DNA from: DATJHM01 sp035493895
GTDB taxonomy: Bacteria; Chloroflexota; Ktedonobacteria; Ktedonobacterales; Ktedonobacteraceae
NCBI GenBank assembly: GCA_035493895.1
Contig: DATJHM010000104.1
Location: 1-55,548 of the forward strand
Reading direction: 5' to 3'
DNA length: 55,548 nucleotides
Position numbers and translations under genes: made by a program. A model generated the notes under the pieces. That model worked only from the letters and a program-made list of their open reading frames with translations, was not told where the DNA came from and did no database searches. Below, in pieces: positions 7,768 through 16,714 of the stretch. Each line of letters starts with the position of its first letter. Positions within the stretch are counted from its first letter, which is position 1.

Positions 7768-8358
7768 CTATGCAAGCAGCAGACTGAAGAGCCACAAGAG
7801 CAAGCTGGCAATCACCGTATAGTACCACCAGTAGCCAGAGACCTCGACGATATAGCCATGTCCGACCAGCCTGCCGCGAATCACACGACCTAACAGCAGA
7901 ATACCGACAATCGCAGTCAAAAGAAAATGAACCGACGTAAACCATGACTGCAACAGAATCAGACTCGCATAGGCATGGAAAGGTTCAGCATAGCCCAGCG
8001 TAACAGCGACCCACGTCTGGCCCACCAGCGCCACCAGCATCAACAGCAGCGAAAGAATAAAGAGTAGCGGCTGACCCGCGTTCTCATTTTTCTTCACGCC
8101 CCGTTCCCACCAGAAGTAGAACAGTCCACTCAGGACCATAGCGATCGCCAGAAGCAGTCCCGGCACAAAAGCAGGGGCATGCTCATGAGGATCTCTAAAC
8201 TGGCCCGACACATTCAGAGCCGTTAGATAGCCTCCTGCTGCCAGAATAGCAACCACAGACAAAGCATCCGATATAATGAGCATAATCACGCCCGAACGAG
8301 CCCTGCCGATCTGAATATGGGGCTCCACTTCGTGCATTTGCTCCAAAGCAGTACTCAT
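7768..8358 (-). CDS. coxC: Cytochrome c oxidase subunit III
   Basis: This 196-residue protein has five predicted membrane helices and subunit III hallmarks near the C-terminus (LLQSWFTSVHFLLTAIVG, then SGYWWYYTVIASLLLWL). The short five-helix form is usual for bacterial caa3/bo-type subunit III. GGAGGAG stands upstream of the ATG and the gene begins 21 nt after coxA ends, in the cox operon order B-A-C. It has no redox cofactor; it stabilises the catalytic subunit. Confidence 0.87.
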   Translation of the reverse strand: MSTALEQMHEVEPHIQIGRARSGVIMLIISDALSVVAILAAGGYLTALNVSGQFRDPHEHAPAFVPGLLLAIAMVLSGLFYFWWERGVKKNENAGQPLLFILSLLLMLVALVGQTWVAVTLGYAEPFHAYASLILLQSWFTSVHFLLTAIVGILLLGRVIRGRLVGHGYIVEVSGYWWYYTVIASLLLWLFSLLLA

Positions 8359-8379
8359 AATAGATCTCCTCCAGCGCTA

Positions 8380-10257
8380 TCAACTCTCTAACTGCGGTTG
8401 TGCCTCTACGGTCTTCTCAGGAACGGCGGCTGGTTCAGGAGAGCCATAGTCGTAAGGTGTTGAAGTCACCACAGGTAATTCCTCAAAATTCTCAAGAGGA
8501 ACCGGAGTTGGCACCGTCCATTCAAGCGTTTTGCCACCCCACTCATTCGCGACAGCAGGCTCGCCGCGTATAACCGTGATCACCACGTTGTACACGAGGG
8601 TAAACACAGAAGCCGCAATCAGAATAGCGAACAGACTGGCGATCAGATTGGCAGTAGCAAAAGGAGGGGCAACATTCGCCGACCAGCGAGGCTCGCCCTG
8701 CAAGCCAGCGTAGAACAGCGCAATGAACGTCCCAAGGAAACCGATTTCAAAGAGCCAGAAATGGATCTTCCCCAGTAGCGGATCGAGGCGGCGAGCCAGC
8801 ATTTTCGGGAACCAGAAGTAGAACCCGGCAAAAAATCCGAAGACCATACTGCCAACAAGCGTAAAGTGGAAATGGGCCGTAACGAACATACCGCCATGCA
8901 GAATTTGATCAGTGGGAAGATCGGCAAGAAAGATCCCAGTAATCCCCCCGATCACAAAATTCACCAGCATACCCGCCACAAACAGCAGCGGGACCGTCAC
9001 CCAGAGCTTACCGCGCCAGAGCGTCCCCACCAGCACCAGGAAAAAGACCCCCGTCGGGATCGAGATCAATTCCGTATCGAGCATATAGGGGCCATCGAGA
9101 GCCGTATTAGCGCCGCTTGTATAGAGGTGGTGGCCCCAGACGAGAATGCTCAGAATACAGATCGTGATCAGGCTACCGACCAGCAAGCGCAGGCCAAAGA
9201 TCGACTTGCGCGAAAAGACCGCAGTGACCTCAGCGGCAACCGCCATCGCAGGGAGAGCAATCACATAGACCTCTGGATGCCCCATAAACCAGAAGAGATG
9301 CTCATAGAGCCAGTTACTCCCGCCAAAGGCAGCAATAAAAAACGAGGTCTCGAAAATGCGGTCCATCAGAACCATCACCTGAGAAATGATAAACGAAGGG
9401 AAGGCAGTCAGGCCAAGGATCACCGAGAGAATCACCCCCCAGACGAAGATGGGAAGGCGGGCAAGCGTCATCCCCTTCGTGCGCATCACCAGCACCGTCG
9501 TCACGATATTGAGAGCCGCAACCGTCGTAGAGATAGCGAAGAGAATAATCGTGAAACAGTAGGCATCCATACCAGGAGTGAGGACCTGATCAGCAAGAGG
9601 AGCATATCCGGTCCAACCAGTCGGGAAGCCACCCAGGAAGAGCGTAGAAAGAAAGACCGGAATAGCAGAGAAGAGCAACCAGTAGCTGAGCGCATTGAGG
9701 CGAGGGAACGCCATATCGCGTGCGCCAATCATAATAGGAAGCACAAAATTCCCGAAAGGACCACTCACCATAATAATCGTAGACACAATCATCAAAATGC
9801 CGTGCATGCCCACGATCGTATTATAGGTAGAGGGATTGAAAAAAATGGCCCCGGGCGTTGACTGCTCCAGACGAATCATAAAAGCGCCCAGCGAGCCGAG
9901 GAAAAAGAGGACCAGCACAGTAGCCAGATATTGCATCCCGACCACTTTGTGATCAGTCGTATAGCGGAAGTAGCGCCAGAGCCCCTGTTTATGTCCAGCG
10001 ATATGGAGAGATTCATCAGCAGTCGGCTCATGGCGGGCAAAACCCCACTTCCAGACGCCATTGAAAGCGCCAATGCCCACAAAGAAAAGGAGCGTCCAGC
10101 CGAGATAAGCAGACACAATAATCGCATCCGAATTATCCGGATCTGCTCTGGCAATAATGGCCCCAAAAACAAGAGCACCAATAACCCCGAGAACCACACC
10201 AGAAACCACACTCGGGACAAGGGCCTGCAAGAGATTCGAGCGTCTGGTTTGGGTCAT
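8380..10257 (-). CDS. coxA: Cytochrome c oxidase subunit I (heme-copper catalytic subunit)
   Basis: This 625-residue protein of about 12 to 14 helices houses the low-spin heme and the heme-CuB centre that reduce O2 to water and pump protons. Visible landmarks are the low-spin heme His in VGMHGILMI, the helix VI motif FWFMGHPEVYVIALP (CuB His with cross-linked Tyr, and Glu of the A1-type proton path), WGHHLYTSG (CuB His pair) and VTAHFHFTLVGS (high- and low-spin heme His). The start at 10257 overlaps the coxB stop as ATGA and has GGAGG five bases upstream. An in-frame upstream start at 10350 would read back through coxB and is rejected. The C-terminus carries a Pro/Glu-rich tail. Confidence 0.95.
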   Translation of the reverse strand: MTQTRRSNLLQALVPSVVSGVVLGVIGALVFGAIIARADPDNSDAIIVSAYLGWTLLFFVGIGAFNGVWKWGFARHEPTADESLHIAGHKQGLWRYFRYTTDHKVVGMQYLATVLVLFFLGSLGAFMIRLEQSTPGAIFFNPSTYNTIVGMHGILMIVSTIIMVSGPFGNFVLPIMIGARDMAFPRLNALSYWLLFSAIPVFLSTLFLGGFPTGWTGYAPLADQVLTPGMDAYCFTIILFAISTTVAALNIVTTVLVMRTKGMTLARLPIFVWGVILSVILGLTAFPSFIISQVMVLMDRIFETSFFIAAFGGSNWLYEHLFWFMGHPEVYVIALPAMAVAAEVTAVFSRKSIFGLRLLVGSLITICILSILVWGHHLYTSGANTALDGPYMLDTELISIPTGVFFLVLVGTLWRGKLWVTVPLLFVAGMLVNFVIGGITGIFLADLPTDQILHGGMFVTAHFHFTLVGSMVFGFFAGFYFWFPKMLARRLDPLLGKIHFWLFEIGFLGTFIALFYAGLQGEPRWSANVAPPFATANLIASLFAILIAASVFTLVYNVVITVIRGEPAVANEWGGKTLEWTVPTPVPLENFEELPVVTSTPYDYGSPEPAAVPEKTVEAQPQLES

Positions 10258-11033
10258 ACATGTCCTCCTTGACTTGTAATCCAGGAATTGAACTCCGACG
10301 CACTGACCACATTCACCGCTGACCACATATACGAATGATAGAGTCCGCACAATTCCACACAGACCACCGTATACTGACCGATCTGTGTTGGAGTAGTGAT
10401 GGGAGTCGTCGTCACTTCGCCTGGATTAGCATCTACGCGTACCCCAAGGGCACGAATAGCGAAGCCATGCAACACATCTTCCGAAGTGACACTAAACTGC
10501 ACAGGGCGATTCACCGGTATTTCCAGGACCTGGCCCTGGCTGGACACACCATATTGAGGATAATTAAAAGTCCATAACCACTGTTGCCCGGTAACCTTCA
10601 CAACCAGAGGGGCGGAAGAGGAGGCAACAGATTCTTGATAAAAGCCGAACATGCCCCAGATGACAAGAAACAAACAAAGAATGCCCGTAATTCCCAGCCA
10701 TCCGACCTGTAATCCAGGTCTCGGCGTGATGGGGGTAGCATCCTCAACGGGCCTGTCCTTGACCTGAAACGTCAAGAGGCTATAGCCAAGAAATACAAAA
10801 ACAAACAGAGCGACCGGGATAGAAAGGATCGTAAACACAACCAGCGTAAAATTAGCGGAGACGTCGAGATCACTGGCAGCAGGTGGAAGAATAAAAGGAG
10901 ACAGAGGAATCCAGACGGCGATACCAATGATCGAGAGTATTACCCAGATAAGAACAGCACGGCGGAGATGATTCACATCCTTTGGTGCTGACGAAGTGCT
11001 GGCAGTGTTTCCACCAATATTGACTTCAGACAT
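10254..11033 (-). CDS. coxB: Cytochrome c oxidase subunit II with CuA site
   Basis: This 259-residue protein has hydrophobic segments near 27-47, 62-88 and 112-132 and a C-terminal cupredoxin domain outside the membrane. All CuA ligands are present: His189, Cys225, Glu227, Cys229, His233 and Met236 (in CVELCGLYHSYM), along with the aromatic electron-entry patch GQQWLWTFNYP. There is no fused cytochrome c domain, so an external donor must bring electrons. The gene begins 9 nt after the preceding cupredoxin gene and overlaps coxA by 4 nt. Confidence 0.94.
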   Translation of the reverse strand: MSEVNIGGNTASTSSAPKDVNHLRRAVLIWVILSIIGIAVWIPLSPFILPPAASDLDVSANFTLVVFTILSIPVALFVFVFLGYSLLTFQVKDRPVEDATPITPRPGLQVGWLGITGILCLFLVIWGMFGFYQESVASSSAPLVVKVTGQQWLWTFNYPQYGVSSQGQVLEIPVNRPVQFSVTSEDVLHGFAIRALGVRVDANPGEVTTTPITTPTQIGQYTVVCVELCGLYHSYMWSAVNVVSASEFNSWITSQGGHV

Positions 11034-11042
11034 CTTGCCCCC

Positions 11043-11747
11043 TTAATAATTTACAACAGCCAACGTACCAGCCATATAGCCAGTCGTAGACATCGGCCCG
11101 GTAAAGCCATAAGGAGGATCGCGGTCCTCGCCGCAAGGATCATAGCAATGCCAGACATAGTTGGTACCCGCAGGACCCGTACGGAACTGGAAAGAGATCA
11201 CATTGGGCTTCGGGTAGTCATTGCCATTAATAGTTACGGCATTGGGAGCATCGTCTGCCACCCCAAGAATAGGGACGCTGACGAAGATAGGATAGGCAGA
11301 GTCAGGAGTTGATTGCAGAGTGAACGTGTGGCCAATGTCTTGTGGATCGAGCTGAGTCACGGTCTTATTATTGACCGTCATAACGCCACCAATGGTTCCG
11401 TGCACCTGACTGAAGAAATTATTGACCAGAGTGCTCGCACCGTCATAGTTATCAATGACCACCGTGATGGTGCTATTTGGTGGAACTTCAAGGCTGGTAG
11501 AAGAACAATACGTGACCCAATCAAGTTGAGGTTCGCCTTCGGTGCTGTGGCAGACATGGCTGTCGGGATAGGTGGAGAGATTAAGAGTTGCCTGATTGGC
11601 ACCATTTTTGGTTGCTCTCAATACGCCGGGTTCGTACCCAAGACTCCCCACAGCTTGCAAGCTCAACCAGACACCTGCGAGAATGCCAAAGCCTAAAACG
11701 ATAGATACGATGATGCCGATAACAAAGCCTGATGAATGCTGCTTCAA
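11043..11747 (-). CDS. Membrane-anchored cupredoxin-like protein heading the cox operon
   Basis: This 234-residue protein starts with TTG (GGGAGG six bases upstream), has one N-terminal membrane anchor (about 8-30) and a beta-rich external domain. Candidate copper ligands are His140 in DIGHTFTL, His200-Cys201 and Cys205 in VWHCYDPCGED, and Met219 or Met225 near the end. The Cys-x3-Cys spacing is that of CuA sites, but the usual following His is missing, so the centre may be a type 1 copper or a variant. Its place as first gene before coxB and the absence of any cytochrome c gene suggest it could feed electrons to CuA or serve assembly (inference). The exact subfamily is not recognised. Confidence 0.65.
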   Translation of the reverse strand: MKQHSSGFVIGIIVSIVLGFGILAGVWLSLQAVGSLGYEPGVLRATKNGANQATLNLSTYPDSHVCHSTEGEPQLDWVTYCSSTSLEVPPNSTITVVIDNYDGASTLVNNFFSQVHGTIGGVMTVNNKTVTQLDPQDIGHTFTLQSTPDSAYPIFVSVPILGVADDAPNAVTINGNDYPKPNVISFQFRTGPAGTNYVWHCYDPCGEDRDPPYGFTGPMSTTGYMAGTLAVVNY

Positions 11748-12441
11748 TTTAGACCTCCCTGTCGTTTTCTACAAAAGCCAGTGGAGTCCCCTTTATACTC
11801 CTTTAGTGACCTGAGCTTGTATTTGTATGCATTACACCAGTTATAAATGTACTTATTCCGTTAGTACGATACTTACATCATCCGAAATCAAATTTTCCAT
11901 GCTAAAATCTTCAGCGGATTGAGACGCAAATACCCCCTCCTAAACAGGCATGCATCTATCTCATGCATTTAAGTATACATAATATATATTTATAACACAA
12001 GTGTAATATAAAGAGTTATATGAAGCAAATATTTTTGCAGTAGTCTACCCATTGTGGTATTTCGCAGTCTTTCATTAAGAATAGATTAAATACGAACTTA
12101 TTCTCTTTTCTCTGCAATTATTAATTTTACACAAGAAGAGATGGCACTAGAATCGTAGCAGTAAACATAGGAGAAAAGTATCGATAGAATGATCACAAGG
12201 TCAGAAAGAAATCAGGCACGTAAGAGAGGCATAGGCAGAGTGATCATCATTTTTTCGTAGCCATTATCACAGCATACAGATAGATTGTTTATGAGATTAC
12301 AATTGATCTTACCTCATATTCACAGTACAATATGTGAGGAACAGGGAGAACCTATTTTGGATGCTACAAAAGAGGAGAAGGGGAAGAGTCGCAGTGTAGT
12401 AGCAAGTAAACTATCTATGATAGTAAGGGGAGAAGCTGTCT
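11748..12441. other. AT-rich intergenic region between divergent cox and beta-propeller genes
   Basis: About 690 bp without a convincing gene. It is clearly more A+T rich than its surroundings, especially 11960-12130, with short palindromic patches (for example ACACAAGTGT near 11996). It must hold the promoter of the minus-strand cox operon and the plus-strand promoter for 12442. No clear consensus -35/-10 pair could be assigned to either. An open frame from 12285 overlaps the next gene out of frame and has no recognisable features. Confidence 0.5.
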
Positions 12442-13632
12442 GTGATTTTGACCTTGCGCCGCTATTTTTACCGTTGTTTCTTTCTATTTATACTACTATT
12501 GCCTATAGGACTATCCCCTCTCATAGTATATGCAGACGGGGGAGCACCGCAGCTTGCCTATGTAGCAGGTGGTACAGAAGGAATTAGCGTCATAGACATT
12601 GCACTTCGGCGCGTCACCAGAACGATAGCCGAAGGAGGGAATCCACACGAAGTGCTGCTAAGTCCAGATGGGCACGCTCTGTACGTCACAGAGCCAGAGT
12701 TGGGACGTGTAGCGATATTGAACACAAAAACGGGCAAAGCGATCTGTACCGCGAACATTCCCGGCCAGCCATCGCTCCTGGCGCTCAGCCTTGATACAAG
12801 CGTGCTCTATGTAGCGGGAGAGGGAGACAGCAGCGTGCGTGCGCTTGATCCCACCACCTGTACAGTGCAACACACATTCAACACAAACGAGCCCGTCAAT
12901 GGGCTGGCCGTCGCAGCAGCGGTCACAGCGGATGCGACCCCCTTCACCCCCAACCAGATCTGGATTGCCGGAAGCAGCGGACTCACCATATTTGAAGCAA
13001 GCGGACGTTTAGCAGGTAGAGTAGCAATAGCGGGTGGGGCACAATACATCAGCATCCCGGGCGGATTTACCGCATATGTTGCCACACAGCAGGGCAGCAT
13101 CGTAGCAGTCGATCTCAGTACACGAAAAGTGCTGCGTACACTTCTCAGTGGGGGACAATTCGGTCCGATGGATTTTGATGAGAACACAGGCGAGATCTAC
13201 GCACCTGATCGGCAGCATAACCAGTTGGACGTTATCGCACCAATCACAGCGGGCACCACCATCCTCCCCAAAGAGCCCGCCCGCATTTTCCATCTGAGCA
13301 GTTCACCGCAATCAGTCGCGATCACCAGTGATGGGCAGCTTGGCTTTGTGGCCCTCGCCAGCGGTCAGGTCGTGATGCTCGATATTCCCGGGAGAAGCAT
13401 CATCAGCAGCATCGCAGTTGGAGGAACCCCGCGCTTCATCATCACCGGCCTGTATCCGCCAGTAGCCAGCTCACTCCCTCCAGCACCGCAAACAGTAGCA
13501 GTAGCAGCAGGGCCCGCCAACCTTCCCCTGCTCATTGTGCTGACGGTGATACTCGCAGGAATACTTCTCTCAGGCGCACTCTGGCTTTGCTGGCGCTCTT
13601 ATCAGAAGAGGTTCAGCAACAGGCGTAGCTAG
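12442..13632 (+). CDS. Secreted, C-terminally anchored YVTN-type beta-propeller protein
   Basis: This 396-residue protein begins with GTG (AGGGGAG about 9 bases upstream). A signal peptide with an Arg-rich start and hydrophobic core ends near YADGGAPQ. The body shows repeated propeller blades of the YVTN/surface-antigen type: LAYVAGGTEGISVID, ALYVTEPELGRVAIL, VLYVAGEGDSSVRAL, QIWIAGSSGLTIF, AYVATQQGSIVAVDL, and so on, about seven blades. A final membrane segment (about 362-384) followed by RSYQKR would anchor it with the propeller outside. No catalytic residues are evident, so it is likely a surface binding or scaffold protein. It is a single-gene unit convergent with 13641. Confidence 0.78.
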   Translation: MILTLRRYFYRCFFLFILLLPIGLSPLIVYADGGAPQLAYVAGGTEGISVIDIALRRVTRTIAEGGNPHEVLLSPDGHALYVTEPELGRVAILNTKTGKAICTANIPGQPSLLALSLDTSVLYVAGEGDSSVRALDPTTCTVQHTFNTNEPVNGLAVAAAVTADATPFTPNQIWIAGSSGLTIFEASGRLAGRVAIAGGAQYISIPGGFTAYVATQQGSIVAVDLSTRKVLRTLLSGGQFGPMDFDENTGEIYAPDRQHNQLDVIAPITAGTTILPKEPARIFHLSSSPQSVAITSDGQLGFVALASGQVVMLDIPGRSIISSIAVGGTPRFIITGLYPPVASSLPPAPQTVAVAAGPANLPLLIVLTVILAGILLSGALWLCWRSYQKRFSNRRS

Positions 13633-13640
13633 CACCTTGC

Positions 13641-14003
13641 TCAACACGTGACATGGAACAGACCGATTGGCGCGTCCTCGGCCTCGTTCCAGGCCACGAT
13701 GGCTTGAGGCGTAGGGAGCAGTTGAACCTGGCAATGCTTCTGCATAAAATAGTCGGCAGCCTCAGCAGAAAGCGTCACATTGCCATATTGACCGGTGCCA
13801 ATGAGAAGCCGTCGGGCATCTTGCTCGTAGATATATTTGGCCTCGGCGAGTGAAATGATATGAGAAGTCCCATAGATCGCTTTGGACAGCTTCTTCTTGC
13901 GCTTCTTCACCTGACCATTCAGCTGAATGATCACATCATGCGCGAAAAGCTTCCCTTCGATCGTGATCGAACCAAAAGTCGTCTGATCAATTGCAGGTTT
14001 CAT
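13641..14003 (-). CDS. Mth938/AAMDC-domain protein
   Basis: This 120-residue protein matches the Mth938-like family (DUF498-related) over its whole length: FGSITIEGKLFAHDVII at the start, GTSHIISLAEAKYI in the middle, and LLIGTGQYGNVTLSAEAADYF with QAIVAWNEA near the end. The family has a small alpha/beta fold of unknown biochemical role; relatives include a respiratory complex I assembly factor and human AAMDC. It converges with the beta-propeller gene, with only 8 nt between the stops. Confidence 0.82.
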   Translation of the reverse strand: MKPAIDQTTFGSITIEGKLFAHDVIIQLNGQVKKRKKKLSKAIYGTSHIISLAEAKYIYEQDARRLLIGTGQYGNVTLSAEAADYFMQKHCQVQLLPTPQAIVAWNEAEDAPIGLFHVTC

Positions 14004-14095
14004 TTCAGCATCTACTCAACATAAAAATATGGATGCAAGCGTGACAAAAGCGATGTGAGCAGGCCGCATTTCGTCGCAGCCTGCCAGCAACTACC

Positions 14096-14335
14096 TCAAC
14101 TACGATCACGCATCCCTTTTGCCCCCTCTTTGGAAGCACAATTAGCGCAACAGTAGAAAACGCCGTTTGCTTCTACACCATGGCCAATAATGCGACAATT
14201 ACAGTGTTTACAAGTAGGGGCAAGAGAGGCAATCGCGCACTCAAAGCTATCGAAGACATGAGATTTGCCGCTCATGACAACCTCAAAAGCCTTATCGTAC
14301 TCATTGTTACACTTTTCACAAACAGGCATACGCAT
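14096..14335 (-). CDS. Small Cys-rich metal-binding (metallothionein-like) protein
   Basis: This protein of about 79 residues contains CEKCNNEYDKAFEV, DSFECAIASLAPTCKHCNCRI and HGVEANGVFYCCANCASKEG. Nine cysteines and a His lie in CxxC-type clusters, which should bind zinc or another soft metal. This pattern is known in short hypothetical proteins of actinobacteria and rhizobia that often carry a metallothionein-like label. The start at 14335 is preferred because GGAAGG lies five bases before it; the second ATG, six bases on, is equally possible. A longer start at 14392 would add an unrelated basic leader. It stands alone, upstream of the Mth938 gene on the same strand. Confidence 0.7.
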   Translation of the reverse strand: MRMPVCEKCNNEYDKAFEVVMSGKSHVFDSFECAIASLAPTCKHCNCRIIGHGVEANGVFYCCANCASKEGAKGMRDRS

Positions 14336-14733
14336 TCCTACCTTCCTTTTTATTTGTACGCAAAACGGACGCAGTACGCAATCCTTCTTCACTTACACCG
14401 AAGAAGGCATGGCGAACAACACATGCACGCAGCAAAGTGTGCATGACAAAAAAAGCGTTGCCTCCCGGCGAGCACTATCTGTAGACAGTATATCGAGTAA
14501 ACCCAAAGGGCATTCTTCATTGAACATCCTCACTATTACGACAAAATCATCCTCCAATAGAAATAGTGCCCCACCGGGCAAAAAATTTTCACAAGCATAG
14601 GATATGAAAGGAAGCAAGTGATCAAGGTAAGTTTGAACATACCTGGCAAATGAAAGCCCTGAAAAAAATTAAAAATACGCCATTTCCACTTGACAAAGAA
14701 CGAGCGCGTATGGTATCTCTTATAAAGAATAGT

Positions 14734-14753
14734 TTTTGCAAGCGCTTGCAAAA
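14734..14753. promoter_or_regulatory. 20-bp perfect palindrome resembling a LacI-family operator
   Basis: TTTTGCAAGCGCTTGCAAAA is an exact palindrome whose centre matches the LacI/GalR/CcpA-type operator pattern TGnAAnCGnTTnCA. It lies just after a possible promoter (TTGACA at 14692 with TATCTC or TATAAA further on) and about 580 bp before the sugar ABC transporter genes, on the same strand. No LacI-family gene is in the window. It most likely controls the 15337-22933 sugar operon through a regulator encoded elsewhere. Confidence 0.65.
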
Positions 14754-15336
14754 TCCGGGCAAAGCAGCCAGGGAAAGGGCAAAGAATTGAGCCGAAAGAG
14801 GACCGATCGCAGGGCGCATGATGCATGGGATGCGACGTTCAAGGCAAAGTCATCCGACCGCAGTGTATCACATACGCTCGTTGGTCTGAAACTTCATACA
14901 ATGAGCCGACAAAAAACTAGAGAGATGATCTACGCCATCCAGCGTATACATCGATTAGCTGACGGCTTACTTCTCATCCAGCCACACATCAAGCACACCA
15001 GCCAGGGAATGCAACAACGTCTTTTTTTTCAGCGCAAAGTAAATTGTCAGAGCCACGATCAGAACCTACCGGCAGCGAACCGTGCAAGCGATCAAGATGC
15101 ATGAAGCCACAAAGGATTGTATCGGGCAGGCGAATCGTGTGAAGCAGCAGGACGCCAGTTCTAGCGCCAAAGGGAGGTGATCAACCCGTAATTTTTTCAC
15201 TCCATCAGACTCTCATATAGGTTTTTCGCATACCGGGAAATAGTCACATCAATGCATAGATGCATATCAATCTGGTTGTTCTTTATCCATCGTTGGACAG
15301 CGCTCATTATTTCTCCTGAAGGGAGCATACAACCTC
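14754..15336. other. Long untranslated stretch between the palindromic operator and the sugar operon
   Basis: About 580 bp with no supported gene; the few open frames start at poor codons and have no family resemblance. It includes AAAGGGAGGTGATC at 15170-15183, a strong ribosome-site-like string not followed by a usable start codon. It could be a long 5' leader of the sugar operon, or it may hide a second, closer promoter that I could not identify. Confidence 0.4.
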
Positions 15337-16626
15337 ATGAAACGACGCGATTTCCTCATCAGTGCAGCAGCGTTGGCTGCGCCACTCGCACTTGCGGCAT
15401 GTGGCGGATCGAATAGTGGAGGGAATGGGAAAGTCACCGTGAACTGGTGGCATATCAATGGCACTGATCCCCTCAAATCGACCTGGCAAAACATCGCAAA
15501 CCAGTATATGAAAGCCCATCCGAACGTCACCATCAAAATCACCATCATACCAGGAGCCGCCCTCGTCTTTCAGCAGAAATTGCAGACAGCGATGGAAGCA
15601 GGCACGCCCCCTGATATGTTCCAGAGTTGGGGTGGAGGCAACCTGGAAGACTACGTCAAAGCCGATCAGATACAGGATATCACCACCTATTTACAGCAGA
15701 GCGGCTGGGGCGATACTTTTGGGAAGGGACCATTAAGCCTCTACGTCATCAACGGACGCAACTATGGTGTGCCCTGGGATGCCGGTGCAGTTGGCTTCTG
15801 GTACGATCCCGATCTATTTTCGCAAGCTGGCATTCAGCAGCCACCAGCGACCTGGGCAGACCTTCTCTCCTCAATCGATAAATTGAAAGCAAAAAATATC
15901 ACCCCCATCGCGCTGGGTGAGGGAGATAAGTGGCCCGGCGCTTTTTACTGGGAATATCTGGCGGTACGCCGTGGTGGGCAGAGCGCCTTTCAAAATGCCT
16001 ATTCGCGGAAAGGTTCTTTCGCCGACAAGCCCTTTGTCGAGGCCGGTCAGTATCTCCAGCAATTGCTGGCGCTCAAGCCATTCCAGAATGGCTCATTAGG
16101 AGCAACATACGCCTCTGAGCAGCAATTGATGGGCAATGGCAAGGCCGCCATGGAATTAATGGGACAATGGGGACCAACCAATGACGCCGCCTCCGCAGCC
16201 ACGCCCGGCTCCAACCCAAAATTAGGCTTCTTCCCATTCCCCTCAGTACCAGGCGGCCTTGGTGCGGCCACAGACGTACTTGGTGGTGGAAATGGCTTCG
16301 CATTTAGTAAGAAGGCTTCTCCCGAGGCCCTGGATTTTGCGCGCTTCGTGACCAATGCTACCAACCAGCGTGGTCTCGCGAAACAGAACGCACTGGTCCC
16401 ACCAGTCACAACGGCCGTTGATGGCCTTGTCGATCCAGAAATGCAAAAGGTACAGAAGCTGGTTGCAAACGCCACGTACTATCAGCTCTACTATGACCAA
16501 TTCTTCTCTGCCACGGTTGGCAACGGATTAAACGATCAGGTGCAAACATTGTTTGCAGGCACCAAGACGCCAGCACAAATGGCACAGGCATTTGATGCAG
16601 TAGTCGCAGCAAACCTGAAACAATAA
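15337..16626 (+). CDS. ABC transporter sugar-binding lipoprotein (family 1 extracellular solute-binding protein)
   Basis: This 429-residue protein starts MKRRDFLISAAALAA, a twin-Arg-like leader, with lipobox LAAC (lipidated Cys22) followed by a GGSNSGG spacer. The mature part follows the CUT1 sugar-binding pattern: VNWWHINGTDPLKSTW, MEAGTPPDMFQSWGGG, GVPWDAGAVGFWYDPDLF, TPIALGEGDKWPG and ELMGQWG. It captures an oligosaccharide or sugar outside the membrane and hands it to the permeases encoded next. The glycosidases that follow suggest a plant-derived beta-galactoside or a xylan/arabinan fragment (inference). Confidence 0.92.
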   Translation: MKRRDFLISAAALAAPLALAACGGSNSGGNGKVTVNWWHINGTDPLKSTWQNIANQYMKAHPNVTIKITIIPGAALVFQQKLQTAMEAGTPPDMFQSWGGGNLEDYVKADQIQDITTYLQQSGWGDTFGKGPLSLYVINGRNYGVPWDAGAVGFWYDPDLFSQAGIQQPPATWADLLSSIDKLKAKNITPIALGEGDKWPGAFYWEYLAVRRGGQSAFQNAYSRKGSFADKPFVEAGQYLQQLLALKPFQNGSLGATYASEQQLMGNGKAAMELMGQWGPTNDAASAATPGSNPKLGFFPFPSVPGGLGAATDVLGGGNGFAFSKKASPEALDFARFVTNATNQRGLAKQNALVPPVTTAVDGLVDPEMQKVQKLVANATYYQLYYDQFFSATVGNGLNDQVQTLFAGTKTPAQMAQAFDAVVAANLKQ

Positions 16627-16714
16627 TGATCGCCAAAGAGGAAATGTCAGCTTGATGCTCGACATTTCCTCTCTCATAGTACATTCCTTGTCTCTACTCA
16701 CAGAGGAATAGCGT

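Noticed and set aside
8866..9861. Long plus-strand open frame (331 codons) antisense to coxA
   Set aside because: The translation is very rich in His, Arg, Asn and Lys with no domain pattern, while the minus strand encodes an unmistakable oxidase subunit I with all ligands. It is a codon-bias shadow.
12285..12587. 100-codon plus-strand frame before the beta-propeller gene
   Set aside because: It overlaps the signal-peptide region of the real gene in another frame and has no family resemblance.
14736..15104. Open frame of 122 codons between the operator and the sugar operon
   Set aside because: It would start with TTG inside the palindromic operator, has no ribosome site and is low in complexity. 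A short minus-strand hydrophobic stretch in the same area also failed to match any family over more than about 20 residues.
15168..15185. AAAGGGAGGTGATC, resembling the complement of the 16S rRNA 3' end
   Set aside because: The match to ribosomal RNA does not extend on either side, and no start codon follows at a useful distance. Treated as chance or an orphan ribosome site.
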